From JANMOK01 sp031415055 (GTDB lineage Bacteria > Pseudomonadota > Alphaproteobacteria > Rhodobacterales > Rhodobacteraceae), in assembly GCA_031415055.1 (NCBI GenBank), contig JANOQZ010000044.1:124001-188000 (forward strand): a stretch of 64,000 bases of DNA, given 5' to 3'. Below are positions 17,471 through 25,821 of the stretch, piece after piece. The position numbers were made by a program, and so were the translations under genes. Position 1 is the first letter of the stretch. Every line of letters begins with the position of its first letter. The notes beneath the pieces are model-generated. The model ran no database searches. It worked only from the letters and a program-made list of their open reading frames with translations, and had not been told where the DNA came from.

Positions 17471-20400
17471 TGCACCTGCTGGCCGCCCAGTCGGGGACGA
17501 TCGACGACGGGTCTGTGGCCGTCGATCTGGGGCAGAGTCCTGCTGATGTGGTAGTGATTTCGGCGGCGGACAGCGAACTGGCGCTTTGGGCGGAAGCCCG
17601 GGCTGAGATGGGCGGGCCAGACTTGCGGCTAGCTAATTTAGGTCATTTGCAACACCCGATGTCGGTAGATTTGCATCTGGAAAGCTGTGCAACCAAATCC
17701 AAGCTGGTGATCGCGCGTGTTTTGGGCGGCACGGGCTATTGGCGTTATGGGCTGGAGCAGTACGCAATTCGGCTGCGCGAGGCGGGTATTTTGTTCGCGG
17801 CGCTGCCCGGCGACGACAAGCCGGACGAGGAATTGTGGCACCTTTCCAGCGTGACTCGCGATGATTGGGAAACCCTGTTGGCCTATTGCGTTGAAGGCGG
17901 GCCGGTGAATGCGGCGAATTTCCTGCGCTACGCTGCGGCGATGATCGGGAAAGGCGAAACGCCAGTTTCGGCAAAACCTTTGCTGAGGGCGGGGCTGTAT
18001 TGGCCGGGGGCGGAATCAGCGGATTTGAGCACGATTCAGGCAAATTGGGTTACCAATGGGCCTGTCGTGCCGCTGGTTTTCTATCGCGCTTTACTGCAAG
18101 GCGCGGGACTTGCGCCGATCAATCGCATGGTCAAGGCATTGCTTCGGCGCAGCCTAAACCCGCTGCCGATATTTGTGGCTTCGCTGAAGGATGCGGTTTC
18201 GGTCGCGACGCTTGGGCATTTGCTGAGCGAAAGCCTCCCAGATGTGATCCTCAACTTCACCGCATTCGCCACCGGCTCGGCGCATTCCGATTTGACGGGT
18301 GCGGCAAACCCATTGGCAGTGAACGATGCTGTCGTGCTGCAAGTTGTGCTGGCCGCGACGACGGAGGAGCAATGGGAAAGTGGTTTGACCGGCCTTTCTG
18401 CGCGCGACATTGCGATGAACGTGGCATTGCCCGAAGTTGATGGGCGGGTGCTTTCCCGTGCGGTCGCCTTCAAGGGACAGGCGTTTTTTGATGAAGCGAC
18501 GCGATGCCCAATCACCGCTTGGGCCGCTCGTGGTGACAGAATTGATTTTGTCGCCGATTTGGCGGCGAATTGGGTGAAGTTGCGGCGGAAATCGGCGTCG
18601 AAACGCAAGGTCGCATTGGTGCTGGCCAACTATCCCAACAAAGACGGTCGGCTGGCCAACGGGGTGGGGTTGGATACGCCCGCAGCAACGGTGCATGTTT
18701 TGCGACTTTTGGATCAGGCGGGGTATTTGACGCGGGATTTGCCCAACGACGGAGCAGCGCTTATGGCTGCAATCCTCGCGGGCCCAACAAACTGGCTGAC
18801 GGACCGGATAACAAAAACCGGTGGCGTTCACCTGAGCCTCAAAGACTATCTCGCCGCCTATGGCAACCTGCCCTATGCCTTGCGGATTCGAATCGAAGAT
18901 CGTTGGGGGAAACCCGACGCTGACCCGTTCTTCGAAACCGACCATTTCGTGCTTTCCGTGCTGGAATTTGGCCATATCGTGGTCGGAATCCAGCCTGCGC
19001 GTGGCTATAATATCGACCCAAAAGACACCTATCATTGGCCCGATTTGGTGCCGCCGCACCATTATCTGGCGTTCTATTTCTGGCTGCGCGGCTCGTTCGG
19101 GGCGGATGCGATTGTCCACATGGGCAAGCATGGCAATCTGGAATGGTTGCCGGGCAAGGCGATTGCATTGTCGGCGGAATGTTTGCCCGAAGCCGTGCTG
19201 GGGCCGATGCCGCATATCTATCCGTTCATCGTCAACGACCCGGGTGAGGGGACGCAGGCCAAGCGGCGGTCGCAGGCGGTGATCATTGACCATCTGACGC
19301 CACCGATGACACGCGCCGAAACCTATGGTCCGCTGAAGGATCTGGAGGCTTTGGTTGACGAGTATTACGAAGCGCAAGGGGTGGATCGGCGGCGGCTGGA
19401 TCACTTGAGGCGGGAGATTCTGGCACTGACTTCTTCCAGTGGCATTGCCGAAGATGCTGGCATGAAAGGTGAGGATGAGACACGGGATCTAACGCGGCTC
19501 GATGCCTATTTGTGCGACCTGAAAGAAGCGCAAATCCGCGATGGGTTGCATGTGTTTGGTGTTTCGCCTGTTGGGTTTCAGGAGCGCGATCTGGCCGTGG
19601 CTTTGGTTCGGGTACCAAGAGGCGATGGCGAGGGGCGGAATGCTTCGCTGTTGCGGGCGATGGCGGATGATATTGGGCTGGGGTTCGATCCGTTGGACTG
19701 TGACATGGCGGCTGTTTGGAGCGGGCCAAGACCGAAGGGCCTGCTTGCCGCGTCGAGGGATCCGTGGCGCAGCACCGGCGATACTGTTGAGCGGCTGGAG
19801 TGGTTAGCCTCGCGTTTGGTCGAGGGGTTGGAAATGCACCCGCAGAACAAACGCGTCGCAGCGGTGGTCGGGGAAATCCATAACGTCGTCCTGCCCGCTG
19901 TGCGGGCTTGTGGGGCGCGTGAGGGCGCTGGGCTACTGGCAGCCCTGAACGGTCGCTTCGTGCCCCCAGGACCCTCTGGAGCGCCCACACGGGGCCGTCT
20001 GGATGTTCTGCCGACGGGGCGGAACTTCTATTCGGTGGATTCACGCGCTTTGCCCACCCAAACCGCTTGGACCTTGGGCTGGAAGTCGGCCAACTTGCTG
20101 ATTGAGCGGCATTTGCAGGACCACGGCGACTGGCCAAGCGCGATGCTGCTGACCGCCTGGGGCACCTCGAACATGCGCACCGGCGGCGACGATATCGCCC
20201 AATGCCTGGCTTTGATGGGGGTAAAACCAGTTTGGGAGGCTGCCAGCCGTCGTGTCACTGGGTTTGAGATATTGCCTTTAGGCGTGCTAGACCGGCCACG
20301 GGTCGACGTCACGTTGCGCGTGTCGGGTTTTTTCAGGGACGCCTTCCCCCAGCAGATGGATTTAGTGGATTCGGCGGTGAAGGCCGTTATGGCGCTGGAC

Positions 20401-21147
20401 GAACCCGCCGACATGAACCCGGCAGCGGCGAGGTTTCAAGCCGAGGGCGATGCGCGGCGGGTGTTTGGGTCAAAACCGGGGGCTTATGGCGCGGGTTTGC
20501 AGGCGATGATTGACGAGCGGTTGTGGGGGTCGAAGGCCGACTTGGCGGAGGCTTACCTAGAATGGGGTGGGTATGCTTATGGTGGCAGTTCAAAAGGCGA
20601 AAATGCCAGAAACGTGCTGGAAACGCGGCTTTCGCAGGTAGATGCCGTGGTGCAAAATCAGGACAACCGCGAGCACGACCTGCTGGACAGCGACGATTAT
20701 TACCAGTTCGAGGGTGGTGCGGCGGCGGCGGTTTCAACGCTGCAGGGGCGTGATCGCCCCATCTATCACAACGACCATTCGCGGCCCGAACGGCCTGTTA
20801 TTCGCACCCTGGAAGATGAGATAGGCCGCGTCGTCCGCAGCCGCGTTGTCAACCCGAAATGGATCACCGGGGTGATGCGCCATGGCTACAAAGGTGCCTT
20901 CGAGATCGCCGCGACGGTGGATTACATGTTCGCCTTTGCTGCCACCACCGGGGCTGTGAAGAACCACCATTTCGACCTGGTCCATGCGGCGTTTCTGGAA
21001 GATGAAATGGTGCGGAAGTTCATTTCGCAGCACAATCCGGCGGCTTTGCGCGAGATTGCGCAACGGTTGGCGGAAGCGATTGAGCGGGGGTTGTGGGTGC
21101 CAAGGTCAAACTCGGCGCGGGGGTTGATTGATCGGCTGTTGACATGA
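17470..21147 (+). CDS. cobN: Aerobic cobaltochelatase large subunit CobN
   Basis: A 1225-residue protein, normal length for CobN, which with CobS and CobT inserts Co2+ into hydrogenobyrinic acid a,c-diamide at the cost of ATP. Recognisable segments include HMGKHGNLEWLPGKA with the catalytic-site histidines, INDPGEGTQAKRR-type text (VNDPGEGTQAKRR), and GWKSANLLIERHL...WGTSNMRTGGDD in the last third. cobS/cobT are not in the window. The start ATG overlaps the cobW stop. The DNA in the middle is G-rich on the coding strand but the frame is intact throughout. Confidence 0.96.
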   Translation: MHLLAAQSGTIDDGSVAVDLGQSPADVVVISAADSELALWAEARAEMGGPDLRLANLGHLQHPMSVDLHLESCATKSKLVIARVLGGTGYWRYGLEQYAIRLREAGILFAALPGDDKPDEELWHLSSVTRDDWETLLAYCVEGGPVNAANFLRYAAAMIGKGETPVSAKPLLRAGLYWPGAESADLSTIQANWVTNGPVVPLVFYRALLQGAGLAPINRMVKALLRRSLNPLPIFVASLKDAVSVATLGHLLSESLPDVILNFTAFATGSAHSDLTGAANPLAVNDAVVLQVVLAATTEEQWESGLTGLSARDIAMNVALPEVDGRVLSRAVAFKGQAFFDEATRCPITAWAARGDRIDFVADLAANWVKLRRKSASKRKVALVLANYPNKDGRLANGVGLDTPAATVHVLRLLDQAGYLTRDLPNDGAALMAAILAGPTNWLTDRITKTGGVHLSLKDYLAAYGNLPYALRIRIEDRWGKPDADPFFETDHFVLSVLEFGHIVVGIQPARGYNIDPKDTYHWPDLVPPHHYLAFYFWLRGSFGADAIVHMGKHGNLEWLPGKAIALSAECLPEAVLGPMPHIYPFIVNDPGEGTQAKRRSQAVIIDHLTPPMTRAETYGPLKDLEALVDEYYEAQGVDRRRLDHLRREILALTSSSGIAEDAGMKGEDETRDLTRLDAYLCDLKEAQIRDGLHVFGVSPVGFQERDLAVALVRVPRGDGEGRNASLLRAMADDIGLGFDPLDCDMAAVWSGPRPKGLLAASRDPWRSTGDTVERLEWLASRLVEGLEMHPQNKRVAAVVGEIHNVVLPAVRACGAREGAGLLAALNGRFVPPGPSGAPTRGRLDVLPTGRNFYSVDSRALPTQTAWTLGWKSANLLIERHLQDHGDWPSAMLLTAWGTSNMRTGGDDIAQCLALMGVKPVWEAASRRVTGFEILPLGVLDRPRVDVTLRVSGFFRDAFPQQMDLVDSAVKAVMALDEPADMNPAAARFQAEGDARRVFGSKPGAYGAGLQAMIDERLWGSKADLAEAYLEWGGYAYGGSSKGENARNVLETRLSQVDAVVQNQDNREHDLLDSDDYYQFEGGAAAAVSTLQGRDRPIYHNDHSRPERPVIRTLEDEIGRVVRSRVVNPKWITGVMRHGYKGAFEIAATVDYMFAFAATTGAVKNHHFDLVHAAFLEDEMVRKFISQHNPAALREIAQRLAEAIERGLWVPRSNSARGLIDRLLT

Positions 21148-21184
21148 ATTTCAACGCCAATCCGCGCGCGAAAAAGGTGTGAAA

Positions 21185-21682
21185 ATGGGGGTAAAAGGGC
21201 GGAATTTGGAGCAGGTGTGCGGGCCGGTTTTTGTGGCACCGGCGGACTATGACTTTGCAGCACTTCGCGCCCTGATCCTGCGCAACTTCGCCTATATGGA
21301 TAATCGGATCGACCCACCTTCGTCGATGAAGGCGATGAGCGCAGCCGATTTGGCAGCATTGGACGCGATGTTGGTGATTGAGGTGGCCGGTGCGCCGGTG
21401 GCTTGCATGTCCGCAATAGTGAAGCCAGATTGTCTGTATGTCGGTCGATTGGCGGTTGACGCGCCGTATCGCGGGCAAGGGCTGGCGCGGCTGTTGATGG
21501 ATACGGCGGAGGCTATGGCGGTGGCCAAGGGGATTTCTGAGTTGGAACTTGGGTCACGGGTGGAACTAACCGAAAACCACGCGGTATTTTTGAAAATGGG
21601 GTTTAAGAAGGTGCGCGACCAAAGCCATCCCGGCTATGATCGGCCGACCTCATTCTGGTTTCGCAAGAAGGTGACTTCATGA
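21185..21682 (+). CDS. GNAT-family N-acetyltransferase
   Basis: A 165-residue protein with the acetyl-CoA loop VDAPYRGQGLARLLMDTAEAMA (about residues 92-113) and the later NHAVFLKMGFKKV segment. The substrate is unknown. The ATG at 21185 is preferred because AAGG is well spaced; GTG at 21179 is possible. It lies 37 bases after cobN and overlaps the next gene by four bases, so it belongs to the B12-controlled transcript, but nothing in its sequence ties it to cobalamin chemistry. Confidence 0.85.
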   Translation: MGVKGRNLEQVCGPVFVAPADYDFAALRALILRNFAYMDNRIDPPSSMKAMSAADLAALDAMLVIEVAGAPVACMSAIVKPDCLYVGRLAVDAPYRGQGLARLLMDTAEAMAVAKGISELELGSRVELTENHAVFLKMGFKKVRDQSHPGYDRPTSFWFRKKVTS

Positions 21683-22080
21683 CCACCACCGGACGCTGCC
21701 TGTGCAAGGCTACCACCTATGCCTTTGACGGGCCTATGGCTTGGCGGGGGCATTGTCATTGTGAGAGTTGTAGGCGGAATTGCTCTGCCCCGTTCACCAC
21801 GTTTTTCGGGGTGCCTAGGGCGGCGTTTCGTTGGACGGGGCAGGTGACGGGGAAATACAATTCCTCGCCGGGCGTGCATCGGCATTTCTGCACGACTTGC
21901 GGGTCACCAATGGCTTATGATGCCGACGACGATGTAAAAAATATCCATCTCTACGCCGCCAGTCTGGACGATTATTCGCAGTTTCGTGCTGAATTCCACG
22001 AATTCTGGGACGAAAGGGTGCCGTGGGTGACGGTCAGCGACGATCTGGAAAAACACATAGGCTTTGAGGGCACAAAATGA
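21679..22080 (+). CDS. GFA-family (glutathione-dependent formaldehyde-activating-like) zinc protein
   Basis: A 133-residue protein with the GFA zinc-cysteine pattern: CLC (Cys7, Cys9), CHCESC (Cys26, Cys28, Cys31) and a later FCTTCGSP. The family fold is related to Mss4; most members have no proven activity, and the Gfa name from Paracoccus is not firmly established as an enzyme. It overlaps both neighbours by four bases (ATGA), making it part of the cob operon. Confidence 0.88.
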   Translation: MTTTGRCLCKATTYAFDGPMAWRGHCHCESCRRNCSAPFTTFFGVPRAAFRWTGQVTGKYNSSPGVHRHFCTTCGSPMAYDADDDVKNIHLYAASLDDYSQFRAEFHEFWDERVPWVTVSDDLEKHIGFEGTK

Positions 22081-22685
22081 CCGAAGATACCGAACGCCAT
22101 GCCGAGAAAATGGCCAAGAAAAAGGCCGCCCGCGACAAGATCATGGCGACCAAGACCGGGGAAAAGGGACTGATTATTGTCCACACCGGCAAGGGCAAGG
22201 GCAAATCGACCGCGGCTTTTGGGATGATCTTTCGTCAGATTGCGCATCGGCAGAAATGCGCCGTGGTGCAGTTCATCAAGGGGGCGATGTCGACGGGCGA
22301 ACGCGACCTGATTTTGGACAAATTCGCGGAAACGTGCTCGTTTTTCACTATGGGTGAGGGGTTTACCTGGGAAACTCAGGACAAGACCCGTGACATCGAA
22401 ATGGCGCAGGCAGCTTGGGCGAAGGCCAAGGAATTGATCCTCGATCCGGCAAATCACATGGTGCTGCTGGATGAAATCAACATCGCCATGCGTTACGGTT
22501 ACGTGGATGTCGCCGAGGTGGTGGCGTTCTTGAGGGATGAAAAGCCACCGATGACGCATGTGGTGCTGACCGGGCGCAATGCGGCCGAGGAATTGATCGA
22601 GGCCGCCGATCTGGTGACCGAGATGGAGCTGATCAAACACCCATTCCGTTCTGGCGTGAAGGCACAGAAGGGCGTGGAGTTTTGA
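22077..22685 (+). CDS. cobO: Cob(I)yrinic acid a,c-diamide adenosyltransferase
   Basis: A 202-residue CobA/CobO/BtuR-type enzyme that transfers adenosyl from ATP to reduced corrinoids, forming the Co-C bond. The P-loop is HTGKGKGKSTAAFG (about residues 38-51), followed by WETQDKTRD, VLLDEINIAMRYGYV and the family ending HPFRSGVKAQKGVEF. Overlaps GFA (ATGA) upstream and the flavin reductase (TTGA) downstream by four bases each, so all are translated from one message. Confidence 0.95.
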   Translation: MTEDTERHAEKMAKKKAARDKIMATKTGEKGLIIVHTGKGKGKSTAAFGMIFRQIAHRQKCAVVQFIKGAMSTGERDLILDKFAETCSFFTMGEGFTWETQDKTRDIEMAQAAWAKAKELILDPANHMVLLDEINIAMRYGYVDVAEVVAFLRDEKPPMTHVVLTGRNAAEELIEAADLVTEMELIKHPFRSGVKAQKGVEF

Positions 22686-23215
22686 AGGTATTAGGAATTT
22701 CGGGGGCACTCCGCAAGGCCTCGACGAACCGGCTGCTGTTGGCCGAGGCGCGTCGCGCATTGGGCGACTGCGATTGGTCCGAAGGTGATATCCGCCTACC
22801 AGTGTTTGACGAGGATATCGAGACTGGGCCGGGGATCCCGAAGAAAGTGCAAGCTTTGGCCGATGCGATCGCGAAGGCCGATGCGGTGGTGATCGCCAGC
22901 CCGGAATACAACAAATCGGTGGCGGGCGGGTTGAAGAACGCGCTCGATTGGGTCAGCCGCACCAAAAGCAGCCCGTGGGAGGACAAGCCGGTAGCGATAT
23001 TGTCGGCCAACGACGGCCGTGCAGGTGGTGATCGTGGCCAGTTCGCCCTGCGCCTGTGTCTGGTGCCGTTCCGGCCACGCGTGCTGCCGGGGCCGGAGGT
23101 GATGGTGGCGGATTCGCGCCATGCCTTTGATGCGGCGGGGCGGTTGTTGGACGCGCGGTATTTCAAGACACTTACCGCGCTGATGGAAAAACTTAAGGTC
23201 GAAGTGGGGCGCTAG
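22682..23215 (+). CDS. NADPH-dependent FMN reductase family protein
   Basis: A 177-residue flavodoxin-like reductase. SGALRKASTNRLLL (about 7-20) is the FMN phosphate loop and ASPEYNKSVAGGLKNALDW (about 75-93) the second flavin-binding signature, as in ChrR/azoreductase proteins. The start is TTG at 22682, overlapping the cobO stop; the family normally opens exactly here (MKVLGISG). Because CobO needs corrinoid reduced to Co(I), this reductase could supply reduced flavin for that step. That role is inference from gene order only. Confidence 0.85.
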   Translation: MKVLGISGALRKASTNRLLLAEARRALGDCDWSEGDIRLPVFDEDIETGPGIPKKVQALADAIAKADAVVIASPEYNKSVAGGLKNALDWVSRTKSSPWEDKPVAILSANDGRAGGDRGQFALRLCLVPFRPRVLPGPEVMVADSRHAFDAAGRLLDARYFKTLTALMEKLKVEVGR

Positions 23216-24183
23216 AGCCCAACGCTTGCAAGTGCCGCAATCACTGCACTGGCGTCGTCGAACTCCAATCGAACCGGCACGGTCAAAACCTTGGGCAGAA
23301 ACGACACAGGCAAACGAACGGCGTCTTTTTCCGTGGTCAAAAGCTGGGCATTCAAGGCGATAGCTTCGGCCTCCAGTCGCCGTAAAATCGCGCTCGAATA
23401 GGGTGCATGGTCGCCGAACGCGCGGGCGCCGACGACATTTGCGCCCAGCGATTTGAGGGTGGCAAAAAATTTCGTCGGGCGGCCAATTCCAGCAAAGGCA
23501 AACACGCGCTGGCCCTGCCAATCCATGCCGGTTTTTAGGGGCAAAAGGGCCGCCCGAAACGTTTCGATTGCAGGCCAATCGGCATTGAATTTTGCCGTCG
23601 AATCCTCGTCACCAATGCAGATAACCAAATCCGCGCGTTTCAATCCCCCGGCAATCGGCTCGCGCAATGGACCTGCGGGAAGGATACGGCCATTGCCGAA
23701 ACCAGCTTCGGCATCGATGGTGAGGATTGAGAGATCGTAGTGGAGGCCGGCGTTTTGAAATCCGTCGTCCAGCACAATAGCTTTTGCACCTGCAGCGATG
23801 GCGGCTTTGGCTGTAGCGGCGCGGTCGTGCCCAACCCACGTCGGGGCGAAGGCTGCCAACAGCAGCGGTTCGTCGCCGGTTTGGCTGGCGCTGTTCTTGG
23901 TCGGATCGACCAACAGCGGCGCCCGGTTTGTCCCGCCATATCCGCGCGAAACGAAATGCGCCGCAGTGCCGTGCGCCAGCAACATTTCCATCACTGCAAT
24001 AGCCATCGGCGTCTTACCCGTGCCGCCAGCGGTGAGGTTGCCGACGCAGATGAGGGGGACGGGTAGCCTTTCGCGTTTTCCATTCTTAAGTCGCCGGTTG
24101 GTTTCAAATCGCCAAATCCACGAAAGCGGCGTCAGAACCAGTGGCAACAGCCCGTCACGCGCCCAAAACTTCGGCGTTTTCAT
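23212..24183 (-). CDS. lpxK: Tetraacyldisaccharide 4'-kinase LpxK
   Basis: A 323-residue inner-membrane lipid A kinase phosphorylating the 4' position of the disaccharide. Typical features: an N-terminal hydrophobic anchor (GLLPLVLTPLSWIW), the P-loop VGNLTAGGTGKTPMAI (about 47-62), HFVSRGYGG, and the VLDDGFQN motif around residues 138-145. Overlaps the waaA stop by four bases, and its own 3' end overlaps the convergent flavin reductase stop by four bases. Confidence 0.96.
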   Translation of the reverse strand: MKTPKFWARDGLLPLVLTPLSWIWRFETNRRLKNGKRERLPVPLICVGNLTAGGTGKTPMAIAVMEMLLAHGTAAHFVSRGYGGTNRAPLLVDPTKNSASQTGDEPLLLAAFAPTWVGHDRAATAKAAIAAGAKAIVLDDGFQNAGLHYDLSILTIDAEAGFGNGRILPAGPLREPIAGGLKRADLVICIGDEDSTAKFNADWPAIETFRAALLPLKTGMDWQGQRVFAFAGIGRPTKFFATLKSLGANVVGARAFGDHAPYSSAILRRLEAEAIALNAQLLTTEKDAVRLPVSFLPKVLTVPVRLEFDDASAVIAALASVGL

Positions 24184-25478
24184 TCGGCAACCTTGAGCGG
24201 CATAGGCAGATTCGCCCGGATCAGATCAATTGCCTTGTCGGTGACATCGGCCCCGTCGCTGATTGCCGTCCACGCCGCTGCAGCCATCAGAGCGGCCTTG
24301 TCGGGTTGCAAGGTGTCAGCAAGTGCCTCGCCCAATTCCTGTGCGTTTTGCACCAAACGCGCGGCCTTGGCTTGGGTGAATCGCTCATAGGAATCGGTGA
24401 AATTGAACACATGCGGGCCGTGCAGAATGGCCGACCCCAAAGTTGCAGGTTCAAACGGATTATGCCCACCAACCGGCACCAGCGAGCCGCCGACAAAGGC
24501 GACAGAAGCGAGGCGATACCACAAGCCAAGTTCGCCCATCGTATCGGCCAAATAGATGTCGGTGTCTTTTTCCAGCGGTTGGTTCAATGAACGCCGCGCG
24601 ATGTTCCAATCGCCTTGCGGCAATGCGGCGAGTATGGCGTCAGCCCGTTCTACATGGCGCGGCACCAGTATCATCAGCAGTCGTGGCGTGACGCGTTCGG
24701 CGATGCGATACGCTTGTTCGGCAATTATTTCTTCGCCCTCATGCGTGGAAGCCGCCACCCAGACCGGGCGACCCGACACCAGTTTGGTCAGGCGGGCCAG
24801 TTCTTTCTCGTCGCAAGGCAGGGGTTCGGAACCTTCCTTCAGCGACCCGGTCGCTTCCAGTCTTTTCGGGTCCATGCCTAGGATTTCAAAGTGATCCGCC
24901 GTGCTCAAATCCTGCGTCTGGATGAAATTGAAGCGGTTCAGCAGGGCCGCAATCGTGCCCTTGAACCAACGCCAGCGGTTGGCTGAACGCTCGGATATGC
25001 GGGCATTGACCGAAATCATCGGAATGCTGCGTTTTGAGGTTTCCACAATCAAGGTCGGCCAGAACTCGCTTTCTGACCAGACCGCCAGATCGGGCCGCCA
25101 GTGGTCGAGGAAAGCGGTCACGGCGGGCAGAACGTCGATCGGGATGAACTGGTGGATCACCCGGTCGGGCAGGCGGGTTTTCAGCAATTCGGCGGCACTC
25201 GAGGTGCCGGTGGTGATCAGGCAGGTCAGGGTTTTATCATCCGCCACCAGCCGCCTCAGGATCTCGAGCAGCGCCAGCGACTCACCCACGCTGACCGCAT
25301 GGAACCAGATCAGGCGGCCTTCTGGGCGTGGGATCGAGGCCCGACCCAGCCGTTCGGGCAGCCGCGACTTGTCGGCGTCCTTGCGTGAAAACCGGGTGCG
25401 GATCAGCCAATGCGCCAGCGGCATGCCGCGCCGGGATGCAGCGAGATAGAGTGACAAAGCGAAGGAATTGCTGCTCAA
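24180..25478 (-). CDS. waaA: 3-deoxy-D-manno-octulosonic acid (Kdo) transferase
   Basis: A 432-residue GT30 glycosyltransferase that adds Kdo to lipid IVA. Hallmarks are IWFHAVSVGE-type text (LIWFHAVSVGESLAL, about 58-72), DLAVWSESEFWPTLI, and the C-terminal FVGGSLVPVGGHNPFEPA. The start is TTG at 25478, with AAAGG upstream. The upstream neighbour DUF4170 lies 24 bases away, so DUF4170-waaA-lpxK forms a lipid A/Kdo operon. Confidence 0.95.
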   Translation of the reverse strand: MSSNSFALSLYLAASRRGMPLAHWLIRTRFSRKDADKSRLPERLGRASIPRPEGRLIWFHAVSVGESLALLEILRRLVADDKTLTCLITTGTSSAAELLKTRLPDRVIHQFIPIDVLPAVTAFLDHWRPDLAVWSESEFWPTLIVETSKRSIPMISVNARISERSANRWRWFKGTIAALLNRFNFIQTQDLSTADHFEILGMDPKRLEATGSLKEGSEPLPCDEKELARLTKLVSGRPVWVAASTHEGEEIIAEQAYRIAERVTPRLLMILVPRHVERADAILAALPQGDWNIARRSLNQPLEKDTDIYLADTMGELGLWYRLASVAFVGGSLVPVGGHNPFEPATLGSAILHGPHVFNFTDSYERFTQAKAARLVQNAQELGEALADTLQPDKAALMAAAAWTAISDGADVTDKAIDLIRANLPMPLKVAE

Positions 25479-25502
25479 ATCCGGGCCTTTGGGTTGCCGG
25501 TC

Positions 25503-25715
25503 TTAGTGCTCGTCATGCAGCCGGTGCAGATGCGCGATGTAATAGCGCATATGGGCGTTGTCGATAGAGCGCTGCGCCTCGGCCTTCCAGACCTTATGCG
25601 CCTCGCCGTAGCTGGCATACATGCCGACCAGATGGACCTTGGTCAGATCCCGAAACTCGGTCGATTGTGGATCCACCAATTCACCGCCGTAGACGAGGTG
25701 GAGGAGTTGGGTCAT
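25503..25715 (-). CDS. DUF4170 domain protein
   Basis: A 70-residue protein opening MTQLLHLVYGGELVDP and containing VHLVGMYASYGEAHKVWKAEAQ and DNAHMRYYIAHLHRL. This is the DUF4170 family, which in alphaproteobacteria habitually sits next to waaA/lpxK; its role is unknown. I chose the ATG at 25715 with GAGG upstream; a TTG-type extension to 25751 is not conserved. No membrane segment is visible. Confidence 0.86.
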   Translation of the reverse strand: MTQLLHLVYGGELVDPQSTEFRDLTKVHLVGMYASYGEAHKVWKAEAQRSIDNAHMRYYIAHLHRLHDEH

Positions 25716-25821
25716 GGGGTTCCTCTTGCGGGCGAGTGTCCTTCGTTGCATTTTGCAATGCTAAGGCGAATTTGAGTGAATGCTCAAGCGCGTTGACACC
25801 TGAAAGGCACACCCCAATCTG

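Noticed and set aside
18154..19404. 416-codon open frame antisense to cobN
   Set aside because: Codon-bias shadow of an intact conserved gene, low-complexity His/Arg/Gln-rich product.
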